A stretch of DNA of 64,000 nucleotides from Lactobacillus sp. ESL0701 (GTDB lineage: Bacteria; Bacillota; Bacilli; Lactobacillales; Lactobacillaceae): contig NZ_JAQTIC010000008.1 in NCBI RefSeq assembly GCF_029433445.1, positions 1-64,000 of the forward strand, written 5' to 3'. The notes under the pieces are model-generated. The model searched no databases and had not been told where the DNA came from. It worked only from the letters and a program-made list of their open reading frames with translations. Position 1 is the stretch's first letter, and the number at the start of each line of letters is the position of its first letter. Positions 36,385 through 43,335 of this stretch are shown piece by piece. The position numbers and the translations under genes were made by a program.

Positions 36385-36480
36385 GATAAAACTTATCACG
36401 GGGTAAAACCTCGAAAGTCCTAAAGCCGATTACTTTAGGCAATCATTAAAATGATCCTCTGTTAACGCAGAGGATTTTTT
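36385..36480 (+). ncRNA. antitoxin RNA, unit 2
   Basis: About 95 nt ending at ATCCTCTG/CAGAGGAT with TTTTTT (36454-36480). Its 5' part (ATAAAACTTATCA at 36386-36398, then CGGGGT and ACCTC) repeats the plus strand over the unit-2 toxin start and ribosome site (36250-36277), not that of unit 1. The central stem is CCTAAAG/CTTTAGG (36419-36425 / 36433-36439), one base pair changed from unit 1 on both sides. Confidence 0.72.
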
Positions 36481-36642
36481 GATGCCCTGTAAAATAATAC
36501 AGTAACGTTTCGTTATCCAGTATGGTTTACGGCAATTTAACTTAAACAAATAGGACGTAAACAATTTAACACCCTAAAGAAATGCACCGAATTTTGCACC
36601 GATTCTTAAAATTACAGCTAATTTTATCTAATTCTATTTAAC
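36481..36642. other. non-coding spacer, possible integrase scar
   Basis: No open frame of note. The pair of GCACCGA direct repeats (near 36586-36602) resembles sequence seen at 3' ends of lactobacilli phage integrase genes beside tRNA genes, but this is recollection of pattern, not a match I could test. Confidence 0.2.
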
Positions 36643-36688
36643 AAAAAAGCCTTAACACCAACGCTTGAAGCTAGTTGACATTAAGACT
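36643..36688 (-). terminator. terminator of tRNA-Gln copy 2
   Basis: Long stem with several G.U pairs between 36648-36662 and 36674-36688, followed on the minus strand by TTTTTT. Confidence 0.75.
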
Positions 36689-36699
36689 AATTACTTTAA

Positions 36700-36771
36700 T
36701 TGGGTTAGCTGGATTCGAACCAGCGCATACTAGTACCAAAAACTAGTGCCTTACCGCTTGGCTATAACCCA
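36700..36771 (-). tRNA. tRNA-Gln (TTG), copy 2
   Basis: 72 nt, identical to the copy at 31295-31366, same orientation, with its own terminator and no tRNA-Tyr partner. Confidence 0.96.
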
Positions 36772-36856
36772 AACATTTGAGCTTTTACTTGTCACTCAAC
36801 ACTAATTAGTATAGAGAAATATGATACCTAAGTCAAGTATAAATTTTATTTTCTTG

Positions 36857-37372
36857 CTATAAGTTTAACTCATACGCGTATCTGGCTCCATCTGGTGTTG
36901 GATCAACGTGAATTACACCGCGATAATGAAAATCTGACTTCTTAATTAAGCCCTGCATTCTCTTATTCAGCGCGTGTGTATCAATGCGAAAATTATGAAA
37001 CCCTAAAAACAGACCTCGAGATAATAAATTAGAAATAAAAATTACGCCCAAATGCTGTCCACGATATTTATCAGAAATTGCAATTCGATGAATTGTCGCA
37101 TATGCAGCTGTTGAATTTTGCCAAGCACCTGCAATATCAACATAATTAGGATCAGGTGTAGTTTGTAAGACTGCAACGCCGGCAACTTCTTGGTCAACAA
37201 TTAAAACGTATGCGCGCTGTTGAATAAGATCATCTTGAAACATTTGCTCATTGGGATGACCGTCTTGCCATTGCGGGCTGCCATCCTGTTTTAACAACTT
37301 TTTTGCTTGATTAATAATTAGCATAATTGCTGGCAAATCAGCTTTTTGCGCTAAGCGAATATAAATTGGCAT
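36857..37372 (-). CDS. GNAT family N-acetyltransferase
   Basis: 171 residues. GNAT fold with motif A region AISDKYRGQHLGVIFISNLL (acetyl-CoA pyrophosphate loop R-G-Q-H-L-G) near 97-116 and IRLAQKADLPAIM at the N-terminus. Acceptor unknown. Divergent from the Cof-type phosphatase. Confidence 0.9.
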   Translation of the reverse strand: MPIYIRLAQKADLPAIMLIINQAKKLLKQDGSPQWQDGHPNEQMFQDDLIQQRAYVLIVDQEVAGVAVLQTTPDPNYVDIAGAWQNSTAAYATIHRIAISDKYRGQHLGVIFISNLLSRGLFLGFHNFRIDTHALNKRMQGLIKKSDFHYRGVIHVDPTPDGARYAYELNL

Positions 37373-37449
37373 GCTTTTCCTCCACTATGATTAATAATTT
37401 AATTTTAGTATAATGATAGTAATTATCGCAATAGCTAGGAGGAAATATT

Positions 37450-38259
37450 ATGGCAATTAAACTAGTCGCAATTGACACTGACGGTACTTTGTTAAATTCA
37501 GATGGGCAGATTTTAGCCAGCACTAAAGAGGTAATTACTAAAGCTCTCAAGCAAAATGTCAAAATTGTCCTTTGCTCTGGGCGGCCAATTGCTGGCCTTC
37601 AGCCCTACATGACAGAATTGGGCGTTAATGGGTCCGAGCAATATGCCGTCACCTTAAACGGAGCAATTACGCGTAACGCTGACGGTAAAATTATCACTAA
37701 GGATATGGTTAATAACGAACTTTATCGCAAAATGACCGCATTTGCGTTAGCGCATAAATTACCGTTCAACGTTGTTGATGAGGATTCACATATTATTACT
37801 GCCGATCACAACATCGACTATGTCGTTTATCTTCAGGCTTACGAAAATACGGCTCCACTATATGTCCGAACACCGGATGAACTGCCTGACGATTTTTCGG
37901 TTGCCAAAGGCTGCTTTGTTGGTGATCCTAAATTACTCGACCATTATCAAGAAAGTATCACAGCAGCGTTCAATAAGGATCTCTATGTTATTCGGTCTGA
38001 TCCACACTTTATCGAACTTCTTAATCCCAAGGTTAACAAGGGTAACGGTCTAAAGGAACTTTGTGCAGCTTTAAAAATTGATGCTAGCGAAGTCATGGCA
38101 CTGGGCGATGAGCGCAATGATATTTCCATGTTTAATTTTGCCGGTACTGGTGTCTGCATGGGCAACGGCAGCGAGCAAGCAAAAGAACAAGCTGATTATG
38201 TTACCAGTTCAAATGACGATGATGGTATTAGTAAGGCATTTGCCAAATTTGTATTTTAA
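37450..38259 (+). CDS. Cof-type HAD-IIB family phosphatase
   Basis: 269 residues. Motif I IDTDGTLLNSDG (Asp9, Asp11), motif II LCSGRPIAGL, motif III/IV GDERNDISMFNFAG with preceding lysine in KVNKGNGLKELC. The C2B cap lies between. These YidA/Cof enzymes dephosphorylate sugar phosphates and other small molecules. Ribosome site AGGAGG precedes ATG. Confidence 0.93.
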   Translation: MAIKLVAIDTDGTLLNSDGQILASTKEVITKALKQNVKIVLCSGRPIAGLQPYMTELGVNGSEQYAVTLNGAITRNADGKIITKDMVNNELYRKMTAFALAHKLPFNVVDEDSHIITADHNIDYVVYLQAYENTAPLYVRTPDELPDDFSVAKGCFVGDPKLLDHYQESITAAFNKDLYVIRSDPHFIELLNPKVNKGNGLKELCAALKIDASEVMALGDERNDISMFNFAGTGVCMGNGSEQAKEQADYVTSSNDDDGISKAFAKFVF

Positions 38260-38273
38260 ACATTATAAGAAAT

Positions 38274-38312
38274 AAAAAAGGCAGCTTACAATCATAGTAA
38301 GCTGCCTTTTTT
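38274..38312. terminator. bidirectional terminator, HAD / CAP-like gene
   Basis: Stem AAAAAAGGCAGCTTAC (38274-38289) / GTAAGCTGCCTTTTTT (38297-38312). Confidence 0.93.
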
Positions 38313-38323
38313 TGAATTTGAAA

Positions 38324-39379
38324 TTATGGCTTGAAACTTAAATTATACTTCTGATCTTTAACAACATAAGTTGGTACACTGATAAAGTGTAACGAACAAA
38401 TATCATCTGTTCGCGACACGCTAAAGCCAAAATAATTATAATCACCATCATGAAGCGTCCCTTGAGTATTAAACAAATCGCCAGCATGTTCCCATTCTTG
38501 GTAGTAACTACGTTTATTGCGCTCGCTCTCGCCACTACCGACATAGCCAAACATCATCTGCTTAATGCCAAAGTAAATGCTCTTTTTTAGCTCAGTCATT
38601 GACAATGTCTGCCTCTGGTTATAAAAACCAGCCATATCTTCAACGTAATTATCATCCAGATTTAGGCCGTTGGCTTGGCACGCCTGGACAATTCCCGGCA
38701 CATAATGACCATCCTTAATTGTCTTACCGTTTTGTTCATATTCGGTGGCAATTGCTTGAGCCAACTTTTGCGTACCTACACTATTAACCCAAGGCTTTAA
38801 GCCCAAATTATCACGTGCTTCATTAATTAATCTTAATGAAAAGTCCGATAAGGTTGTCAATTGATCTGGCGTAATATTAGCCAGATCAACCTGTGTTTCA
38901 TTATCTTCCTTACTTTCAGCAAGATTGTTGCGACTAAAAGTATTAGCCTTCATCCCCTGCATGCAAGCAGTAACAAAATTACTGCTGGGCTTACCTTCAT
39001 ATGCCTTGAGCAGTTCCGTTTTGTTATAGCCATGAGGCAGAACCATTTTCGCCTTAGTATAGGTAGCAGCTTGGGCTTTCTTGACTGTATTCACATTTTT
39101 AGCTAAAATCCAGTGCGCATTATTACCAATTTTATAAGCAGATAAATGTTTTTTGCCAATTCGGCTTTTGGCACTATACGAATAACGATGATTAGGCAAA
39201 GCATAATAATTAGAATGCTTACCTGATGTCCAATAAAGCCGGACTTTTTTCTTTGTCTTAACTTTAACATAGCCTTGCGTTGCCGCTATTACAGGTTGTA
39301 CACTTGCCTTCATATCTGCCATACAAATCACTAATAAAGTAACACTAATTAAAGTGCGCACGAATTTGTTTTTCTTCAT
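38324..39379 (-). CDS. secreted CAP/SEC10-PgrA-like surface protein
   Basis: 351 residues. Signal peptide (RTLISVTLLVICMADMKAS) with cleavage near VIAAT, an SH3/SLAP-like N-terminal module (about 36-95), then a CAP/SCP-like domain (about 175-345) with NEARDNLGLKPWVNS, ATEYEQNGK, a GHYVPG His, EWEHAGDLF and a closing YNYFGFSVSR. This resembles the SEC10/PgrA surface-exclusion type proteins of lactobacilli. CAP domains may bind lipids or act in wall remodelling; activity is unknown. Monocistronic. Confidence 0.75.
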   Translation of the reverse strand: MKKNKFVRTLISVTLLVICMADMKASVQPVIAATQGYVKVKTKKKVRLYWTSGKHSNYYALPNHRYSYSAKSRIGKKHLSAYKIGNNAHWILAKNVNTVKKAQAATYTKAKMVLPHGYNKTELLKAYEGKPSSNFVTACMQGMKANTFSRNNLAESKEDNETQVDLANITPDQLTTLSDFSLRLINEARDNLGLKPWVNSVGTQKLAQAIATEYEQNGKTIKDGHYVPGIVQACQANGLNLDDNYVEDMAGFYNQRQTLSMTELKKSIYFGIKQMMFGYVGSGESERNKRSYYQEWEHAGDLFNTQGTLHDGDYNYFGFSVSRTDDICSLHFISVPTYVVKDQKYNLSFKP

Positions 39380-39575
39380 TTATTTTCCTCGATAGTCGAT
39401 AGTTCCATATCTCTTTATGAGTTTAACTGTAATTTTAAAACTTATTAGTAGTTAATGCCAATTAATTTAATTCTGCTTCTTTAAGCAAAACGGGCAATTT
39501 GCCAAATAATTATTTTTCCATTAAAGTTATTAATTGGTACTTTTTAAAACAAAAAAATTGAAAGAATGTGTTAAT

Positions 39576-40745
39576 GTGAAAAAGAAAAATTTTTTAATTG
39601 GTACAGGGATTTTGCTCATTGCGGCTAATTTACGACTGCCCATCACAATGATTCCACCAATTTTGCCTTGGCTGCACAGTGAAATTGGACTAGCGTCAAG
39701 TATGAGTGGCTGGCTGACAACTATTCCGTTAATTATGTTTGCCTTACTGTCACCAATCATTGCTCACCTTGGTATTAAAAAAGGCAATGCCAAGGTGCTA
39801 TTTTTTACACTTTTAATCCTTGCAATTGGTGGCTACTTGCGTGTTATTCCCAGCAGCTTCTTCTTATTACTGGGGACAATATTAATCGGGATCGGTATTT
39901 CCGGTGGTAATGTTCTCTTACCGGCAGTCATTCAGGAATATTTCCCAACTAAGGCAACGTTATTCACCAGCCTTTATACTTTTACCATGGGATCGGTGGC
40001 GTCCTTGGGAACTGGACTTGCGGCTCCATTAGTTAAAAAAGTCAACTTACCTGCCACATTAGCAATATTTAGTTTAGTTGGACTGGGTGGCTTCTTAGTA
40101 TGGGCAATTGTAGTTCGAATTGTCCCTAAGCCTCATCATGCCCAAGTTACCACCCAAAACCAAGCTACTTCAATTAGTCACCATCAATTAACTTGGCTAA
40201 TTACCTTCTTCTTTGGCACTCAATCATTACTCTACTATTCAATGATGACCTGGCTGCCCAGCTTTTGGACAAGCACTGGTTTTAGTGTTACAACTGCCGG
40301 ACTTCTAGCAACCATATTCCAATTATGTGGTATGCCAATGTCCTTGTTGACACCAACTATTGCCCGCAAAAAAGTGGGTATGATAATCGCTTCAAGCATT
40401 GTTGGTGGTGGATTCGCTGTTGGAGCAGGACTTTTACTACTATTCCCTGGCAATTTTACTGTTAACGCAATCTTAGCCGTTATTTTAGGAATCGGATCTG
40501 GTTCAGCCTTTAGTCTTTGTGTTGTCTTTTTCCAAAAGAAATCAGCTAACTTCCATCAAACAGCCCAATTATCAGGAACAGCCCAATCATTTGGCTATCT
40601 CTTAGCAGCAATCGGTCCTGCCCTATCAGGCTATTTGCAAGGATTATTTCATTCCTGGACACCAATCTTTATTGCTTACACAATTTTAGGTGTTCTACTG
40701 TTAATTTCAGGAATTATTATTACTAATAAAAAACCATTAAGTTAA
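39576..40745 (+). CDS. MFS transporter, CynX/NimT family
   Basis: 389 residues from GTG at 39576, judged best because the protein then starts KKKNFLIGTGILLIAANLRL; a TTG start at 39534 would add 14 residues without a ribosome site. About 12 membrane helices; the NLRLPITMIPPILPWL start and GWLTTIPLIMFALLSP match the CynX/NimT cyanate/nitroimidazole-like group. Substrate unknown. Confidence 0.88.
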   Translation: MKKKNFLIGTGILLIAANLRLPITMIPPILPWLHSEIGLASSMSGWLTTIPLIMFALLSPIIAHLGIKKGNAKVLFFTLLILAIGGYLRVIPSSFFLLLGTILIGIGISGGNVLLPAVIQEYFPTKATLFTSLYTFTMGSVASLGTGLAAPLVKKVNLPATLAIFSLVGLGGFLVWAIVVRIVPKPHHAQVTTQNQATSISHHQLTWLITFFFGTQSLLYYSMMTWLPSFWTSTGFSVTTAGLLATIFQLCGMPMSLLTPTIARKKVGMIIASSIVGGGFAVGAGLLLLFPGNFTVNAILAVILGIGSGSAFSLCVVFFQKKSANFHQTAQLSGTAQSFGYLLAAIGPALSGYLQGLFHSWTPIFIAYTILGVLLLISGIIITNKKPLS

Positions 40746-40756
40746 AAAACTTTAGT

Positions 40757-40794
40757 AAATAGGCGCTAGTCAAAAATGATTAGCGCCTATTTTT
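40757..40794. terminator. bidirectional terminator, MFS / apf
   Basis: Stem AAATAGGCGCTA (40757-40768) / TAGCGCCTATTT, followed by T (to 40794). Confidence 0.9.
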
Positions 40795-40830
40795 AATTAT
40801 TTAGTTTTTTTGATATTGGTAGTTTAGAAA

Positions 40831-41490
40831 TTAGTACCAGCCATTTGCTTGCCAGAAAGCTTTAGCAGCAGTCCATGAGCCGTAACGACTAGCAACATAA
40901 TTATCTGCAACTCGTTCTTGATTAGCGGCAGAATAATCGCCGTTAAGGTATGAAGAAGAAAGTTGGTATTTACCGATGTATTGACCATTTTGTGCACTGT
41001 ATGAGCCACCAGATTCACGACCAGCAATCCATGCCTTAGCACTAGATTCTGAGTCTGAAGTAGTTGCAGCAACAGTTTGAGTAGTAGTAGCTGCGGTATT
41101 AGTATTAGCTACTTCATTATTTGTACTAGTTGCTTGAACTTGTTCTTGTGTATTTTGAGCTGGGTAGTAGCCCTTATTAACATATTCAGCTCTAACCCAT
41201 TGATTCTTACCAAGGTCGTACCACTTATTGCCTTGAGTGTCATAAGCAGTTCTGATAACCTTCCAAGAAGAATTACTTGGTAAAACTTGACCGGTAGCTA
41301 CTGGATTCTCGTAATCATTCCAAACGTGAATTGAGTTACCGTCAACGTAGTTTACTGTAACAACTGCTGCATCATTAGCAACTGTTGCTGCATGAACTGT
41401 ACTTGTTTTCGCACTATTCATAATCACTGCACCTGAAACTGATAATGCCGCTACTGCTGCCGATTTAACTAAGATAGATTTTACCTTCAA
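40831..41490 (-). CDS. apf: aggregation-promoting factor-like surface protein
   Basis: 219 residues. Signal peptide (SILVKSAAVAALSVSGAVIM, cut near VHAAT), an SH3-like segment, a Thr/Gln/Asn-rich linker, and the conserved C-terminal domain (AKAWIAGRESGGSYSAQNGQ, then YGSWTAAKAFWQANGWY in two pieces). The Glu in GRESGG fits a lysozyme/transglycosylase-like site. In L. gasseri/johnsonii Apf affects cell shape and stress tolerance. AGGAGAG precedes ATG. Confidence 0.93.
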   Translation of the reverse strand: MKVKSILVKSAAVAALSVSGAVIMNSAKTSTVHAATVANDAAVVTVNYVDGNSIHVWNDYENPVATGQVLPSNSSWKVIRTAYDTQGNKWYDLGKNQWVRAEYVNKGYYPAQNTQEQVQATSTNNEVANTNTAATTTQTVAATTSDSESSAKAWIAGRESGGSYSAQNGQYIGKYQLSSSYLNGDYSAANQERVADNYVASRYGSWTAAKAFWQANGWY

Positions 41491-41877
41491 AAATTTTCTC
41501 TCCTTAATAAAAAAATTTCATATCCTTTTCTTTCCCAAATTAAGCAAGTCAAAAAACGACTTACTCAATTTGATTGTCTCTATATTACAGTGTAAAAATG
41601 TCAGAACCATAACAGAACTATCTCTCGGGCTTTAAAAATTTATTACCTGATGAAACGTTTATGTAATAATTGTAATATTTTGCAAAAGCGCTTTCTCGAA
41701 TGAAATATTGTTATACCAAGCGTTTCCTTTATTGTTTAATCAAGCTTGTACCTGGCAAACGGTCTAGACAGCAATTAAACTTGCAATACAATTGCAAAAA
41801 TTATTGCGAACGCTATTCTTCTATTATTGTAAAAAGTGATATAGTTAAATTGTACTTTTAATGAAAGGAAAATTATT
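41491..41877. other. 387-nt intergenic region, apf leader and upstream of the 38-aa gene
   Basis: No credible gene on either strand. It should hold the apf promoter (possible minus-strand TAATAT near 41586) and, at the right, the promoter of the small gene (TATAGT at 41840-41845). Several AT-rich short inverted repeats are present; none is decisive. Confidence 0.4.
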
Positions 41878-41994
41878 ATGAGCAAATACGTTGTTGAATT
41901 GGACGAAAAAGACTTGCAAATGATTAAAGACTGTCACTCAAAGAACCCTTCATTGATGAAAGCGATGAATGAGGCTAAAAAAGTCGAAGATTAG
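41878..41994 (+). CDS. 38-residue small protein, unknown function
   Basis: ATG at 41878 preceded by GAAAGGAA, ending at TAG 41994, and followed by a perfect terminator. The peptide starts MSKYVVELDEKDLQMIKD, has one Cys in KDCHSKNP and ends AKKVED. It is charged, helical-looking and has no membrane segment. Its own ribosome site, promoter-like box and terminator argue that it is real. I do not recognise a family. Confidence 0.7.
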   Translation: MSKYVVELDEKDLQMIKDCHSKNPSLMKAMNEAKKVED

Positions 41995-42005
41995 TCTTAA
42001 TAATT

Positions 42006-42034
42006 AAGCTTCCTTATTTAAGGAAGCTTTTTTT
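42006..42034 (+). terminator. terminator after the 38-aa gene
   Basis: Stem AAGCTTCCTT (42006-42015) / AAGGAAGCTT (42020-42029) with T run. Confidence 0.92.
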
Positions 42035-42062
42035 CTTGGGCAAAATTTATTTGTACTTTTTG

Positions 42063-42111
42063 GATAACGATGTTATCATATTTCTAAGAACTTAGATAAC
42101 AATGTTATCTA
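42063..42111. promoter_or_regulatory. two TetR-type operators upstream of tetR
   Basis: GATAACGATGTTATC (42063-42077) and GATAACAATGTTATC (42095-42109, extended to TAGATAACAATGTTATCTA) are the same 15-bp palindrome, 32 bp apart, in the promoter region of the regulator. Autorepression is likely. Confidence 0.82.
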
Positions 42112-42129
42112 GAATAGGAAATACAAAAT

Positions 42130-42666
42130 ATGAAAAACACAGAAAAGCAATTAGTAGAAAAAGCAATCAAAGTTATTGACCAAGAAGGTTTTCAAAACCT
42201 CTCATTGCGTAAATTAACAGCTGCCATTGGCTTAACTACTGGTGCTTTCTACAAACACTTTAACAGTAAGGATGACCTGTTTAAACGGGCAACTATTAGG
42301 CTTTCACAAGAATTTATTACCCAAATTGACTTTCACAGTGATGTACCAGAAAAACAACTCTTACAAATTGCCGACTATTTTATTAAGCAGGTGCAAGAAC
42401 ATCCCAATACAATGGACTTTCTCTTTTTCAATAATAATGCAACTCTAGCCTTTAAAAATAACGATCATGAATTTCCTTTTTTAACCAAAATGCTTCAGCT
42501 AATTGACCAAATTACTCAAAGCAGCAATCTTACTAGTTATGATTTCTTTATTCAAATCTGGTCCTTCATCCAAGGTTACTCGCTCCTAATTAAAAATGGC
42601 ATCACTAATTACAATAAACAGCTAGTGCAATCAACATTAACCCAATTAGTTAAAGGAGCTAAGTAA
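42130..42666 (+). CDS. TetR family regulator
   Basis: 178 residues. N-terminal HTH: LVEKAIKVIDQEGFQNLSLR then LTAAIGLTTGAFYKHFNSKD (about 8-50). C-terminal ligand domain is unlike named families. Stop is 1 nt before the oxidoreductase start, so the pair is one operon under the two palindromic operators. Confidence 0.93.
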   Translation: MKNTEKQLVEKAIKVIDQEGFQNLSLRKLTAAIGLTTGAFYKHFNSKDDLFKRATIRLSQEFITQIDFHSDVPEKQLLQIADYFIKQVQEHPNTMDFLFFNNNATLAFKNNDHEFPFLTKMLQLIDQITQSSNLTSYDFFIQIWSFIQGYSLLIKNGITNYNKQLVQSTLTQLVKGAK

Positions 42667-42667
42667 A

Positions 42668-43252
42668 ATGAAAACATTAATTATCTATTGTCATCCATAT
42701 GACAAAAGCTTTAACCATGCTGTCTTAACGACCGTCAAAGAAAACCTCATTCAAAATAAACGTGACTTTAACATAATTGATCTTTACCAAGATAGTTTTA
42801 ACCCAATTTACGATCAAGAAGAACTACGTTTATTCCACGAAGGTGGTACACATGATCCACTTGTCAAAAAATATTTAACAATGTTAAAAAGAGCATCAAC
42901 TATTATTTTTATTACTCCTCTTTGGTGGAACAGTATTCCCGGCATGCTTAAAGGTTTCATTGATAAAGTGATGAAAGAAGGAACGGGACTGTCACACACT
43001 GTTTCTAAAACTGGCATTCATGGTGAATTAACTAATATCAAGCATACCTACGTCCTAACAACCTCAACTTCACCGAAGTTTTATCTTCGCTTATTTTGCG
43101 GTAACGCGATTAAAAAGATTTTTATTAATCAAACCTTGCGCCAGCTGGGCATGCAAGACCGGCATTGGTTACACTTTGGTGGTATTACTAATTCTTCTTT
43201 AGCTAGACGCCAAAAGTATTTAAGTAAAATCGAAAAATACAATTTCAAATAA
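42668..43252 (+). CDS. NAD(P)H-dependent oxidoreductase, flavodoxin-like (MdaB/NQO2 type)
   Basis: 194 residues. Flavodoxin-like fold: TLIIYCHPYDKSFNHAVL at the N-terminus (FMN/FAD phosphate loop) and the ITPLWWNSIPGMLKGFIDKV motif near 78-97. These enzymes reduce quinones and similar electrophiles. The neighbouring TetR probably derepresses it on exposure to such compounds (inference). Confidence 0.9.
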   Translation: MKTLIIYCHPYDKSFNHAVLTTVKENLIQNKRDFNIIDLYQDSFNPIYDQEELRLFHEGGTHDPLVKKYLTMLKRASTIIFITPLWWNSIPGMLKGFIDKVMKEGTGLSHTVSKTGIHGELTNIKHTYVLTTSTSPKFYLRLFCGNAIKKIFINQTLRQLGMQDRHWLHFGGITNSSLARRQKYLSKIEKYNFK

Positions 43253-43260
43253 CTAAAAAG
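43235..43260 (+). repeat. 26-bp direct repeat, left copy
   Basis: Begins AAATACAATTTCAAATAA and differs at one base from 47071-47096; the two copies flank the fruA-fruK-rpiR block. The left copy forms the last codons and stop of the oxidoreductase. Confidence 0.75.
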
Positions 43261-43288
43261 ACTAGCTTCATTTAAGTAGCTAGTCCTT
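43260..43288. terminator. hairpin between the oxidoreductase and fruA
   Basis: GACTAGCT (43260-43267) / AGCTAGTC (43278-43285); T-rich flanks are modest. Confidence 0.6.
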
Positions 43289-43335
43289 AATTAACTTTTT
43301 GTCATCAACAAAATGTATATTTTTTATAATATTAT

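Noticed and set aside
36643-36688. Imperfect repeat beside tRNA-Gln as a phage attachment core
   Set aside because: It is explained as a long G.U-containing terminator of the tRNA with a T run; no second att copy seen.
41660-41740. GCAAAAGCGCTTTC-like and AAGCGTTTCC strings upstream of apf as cre sites
   Set aside because: Spacing of the fixed bases does not fit the cre consensus.
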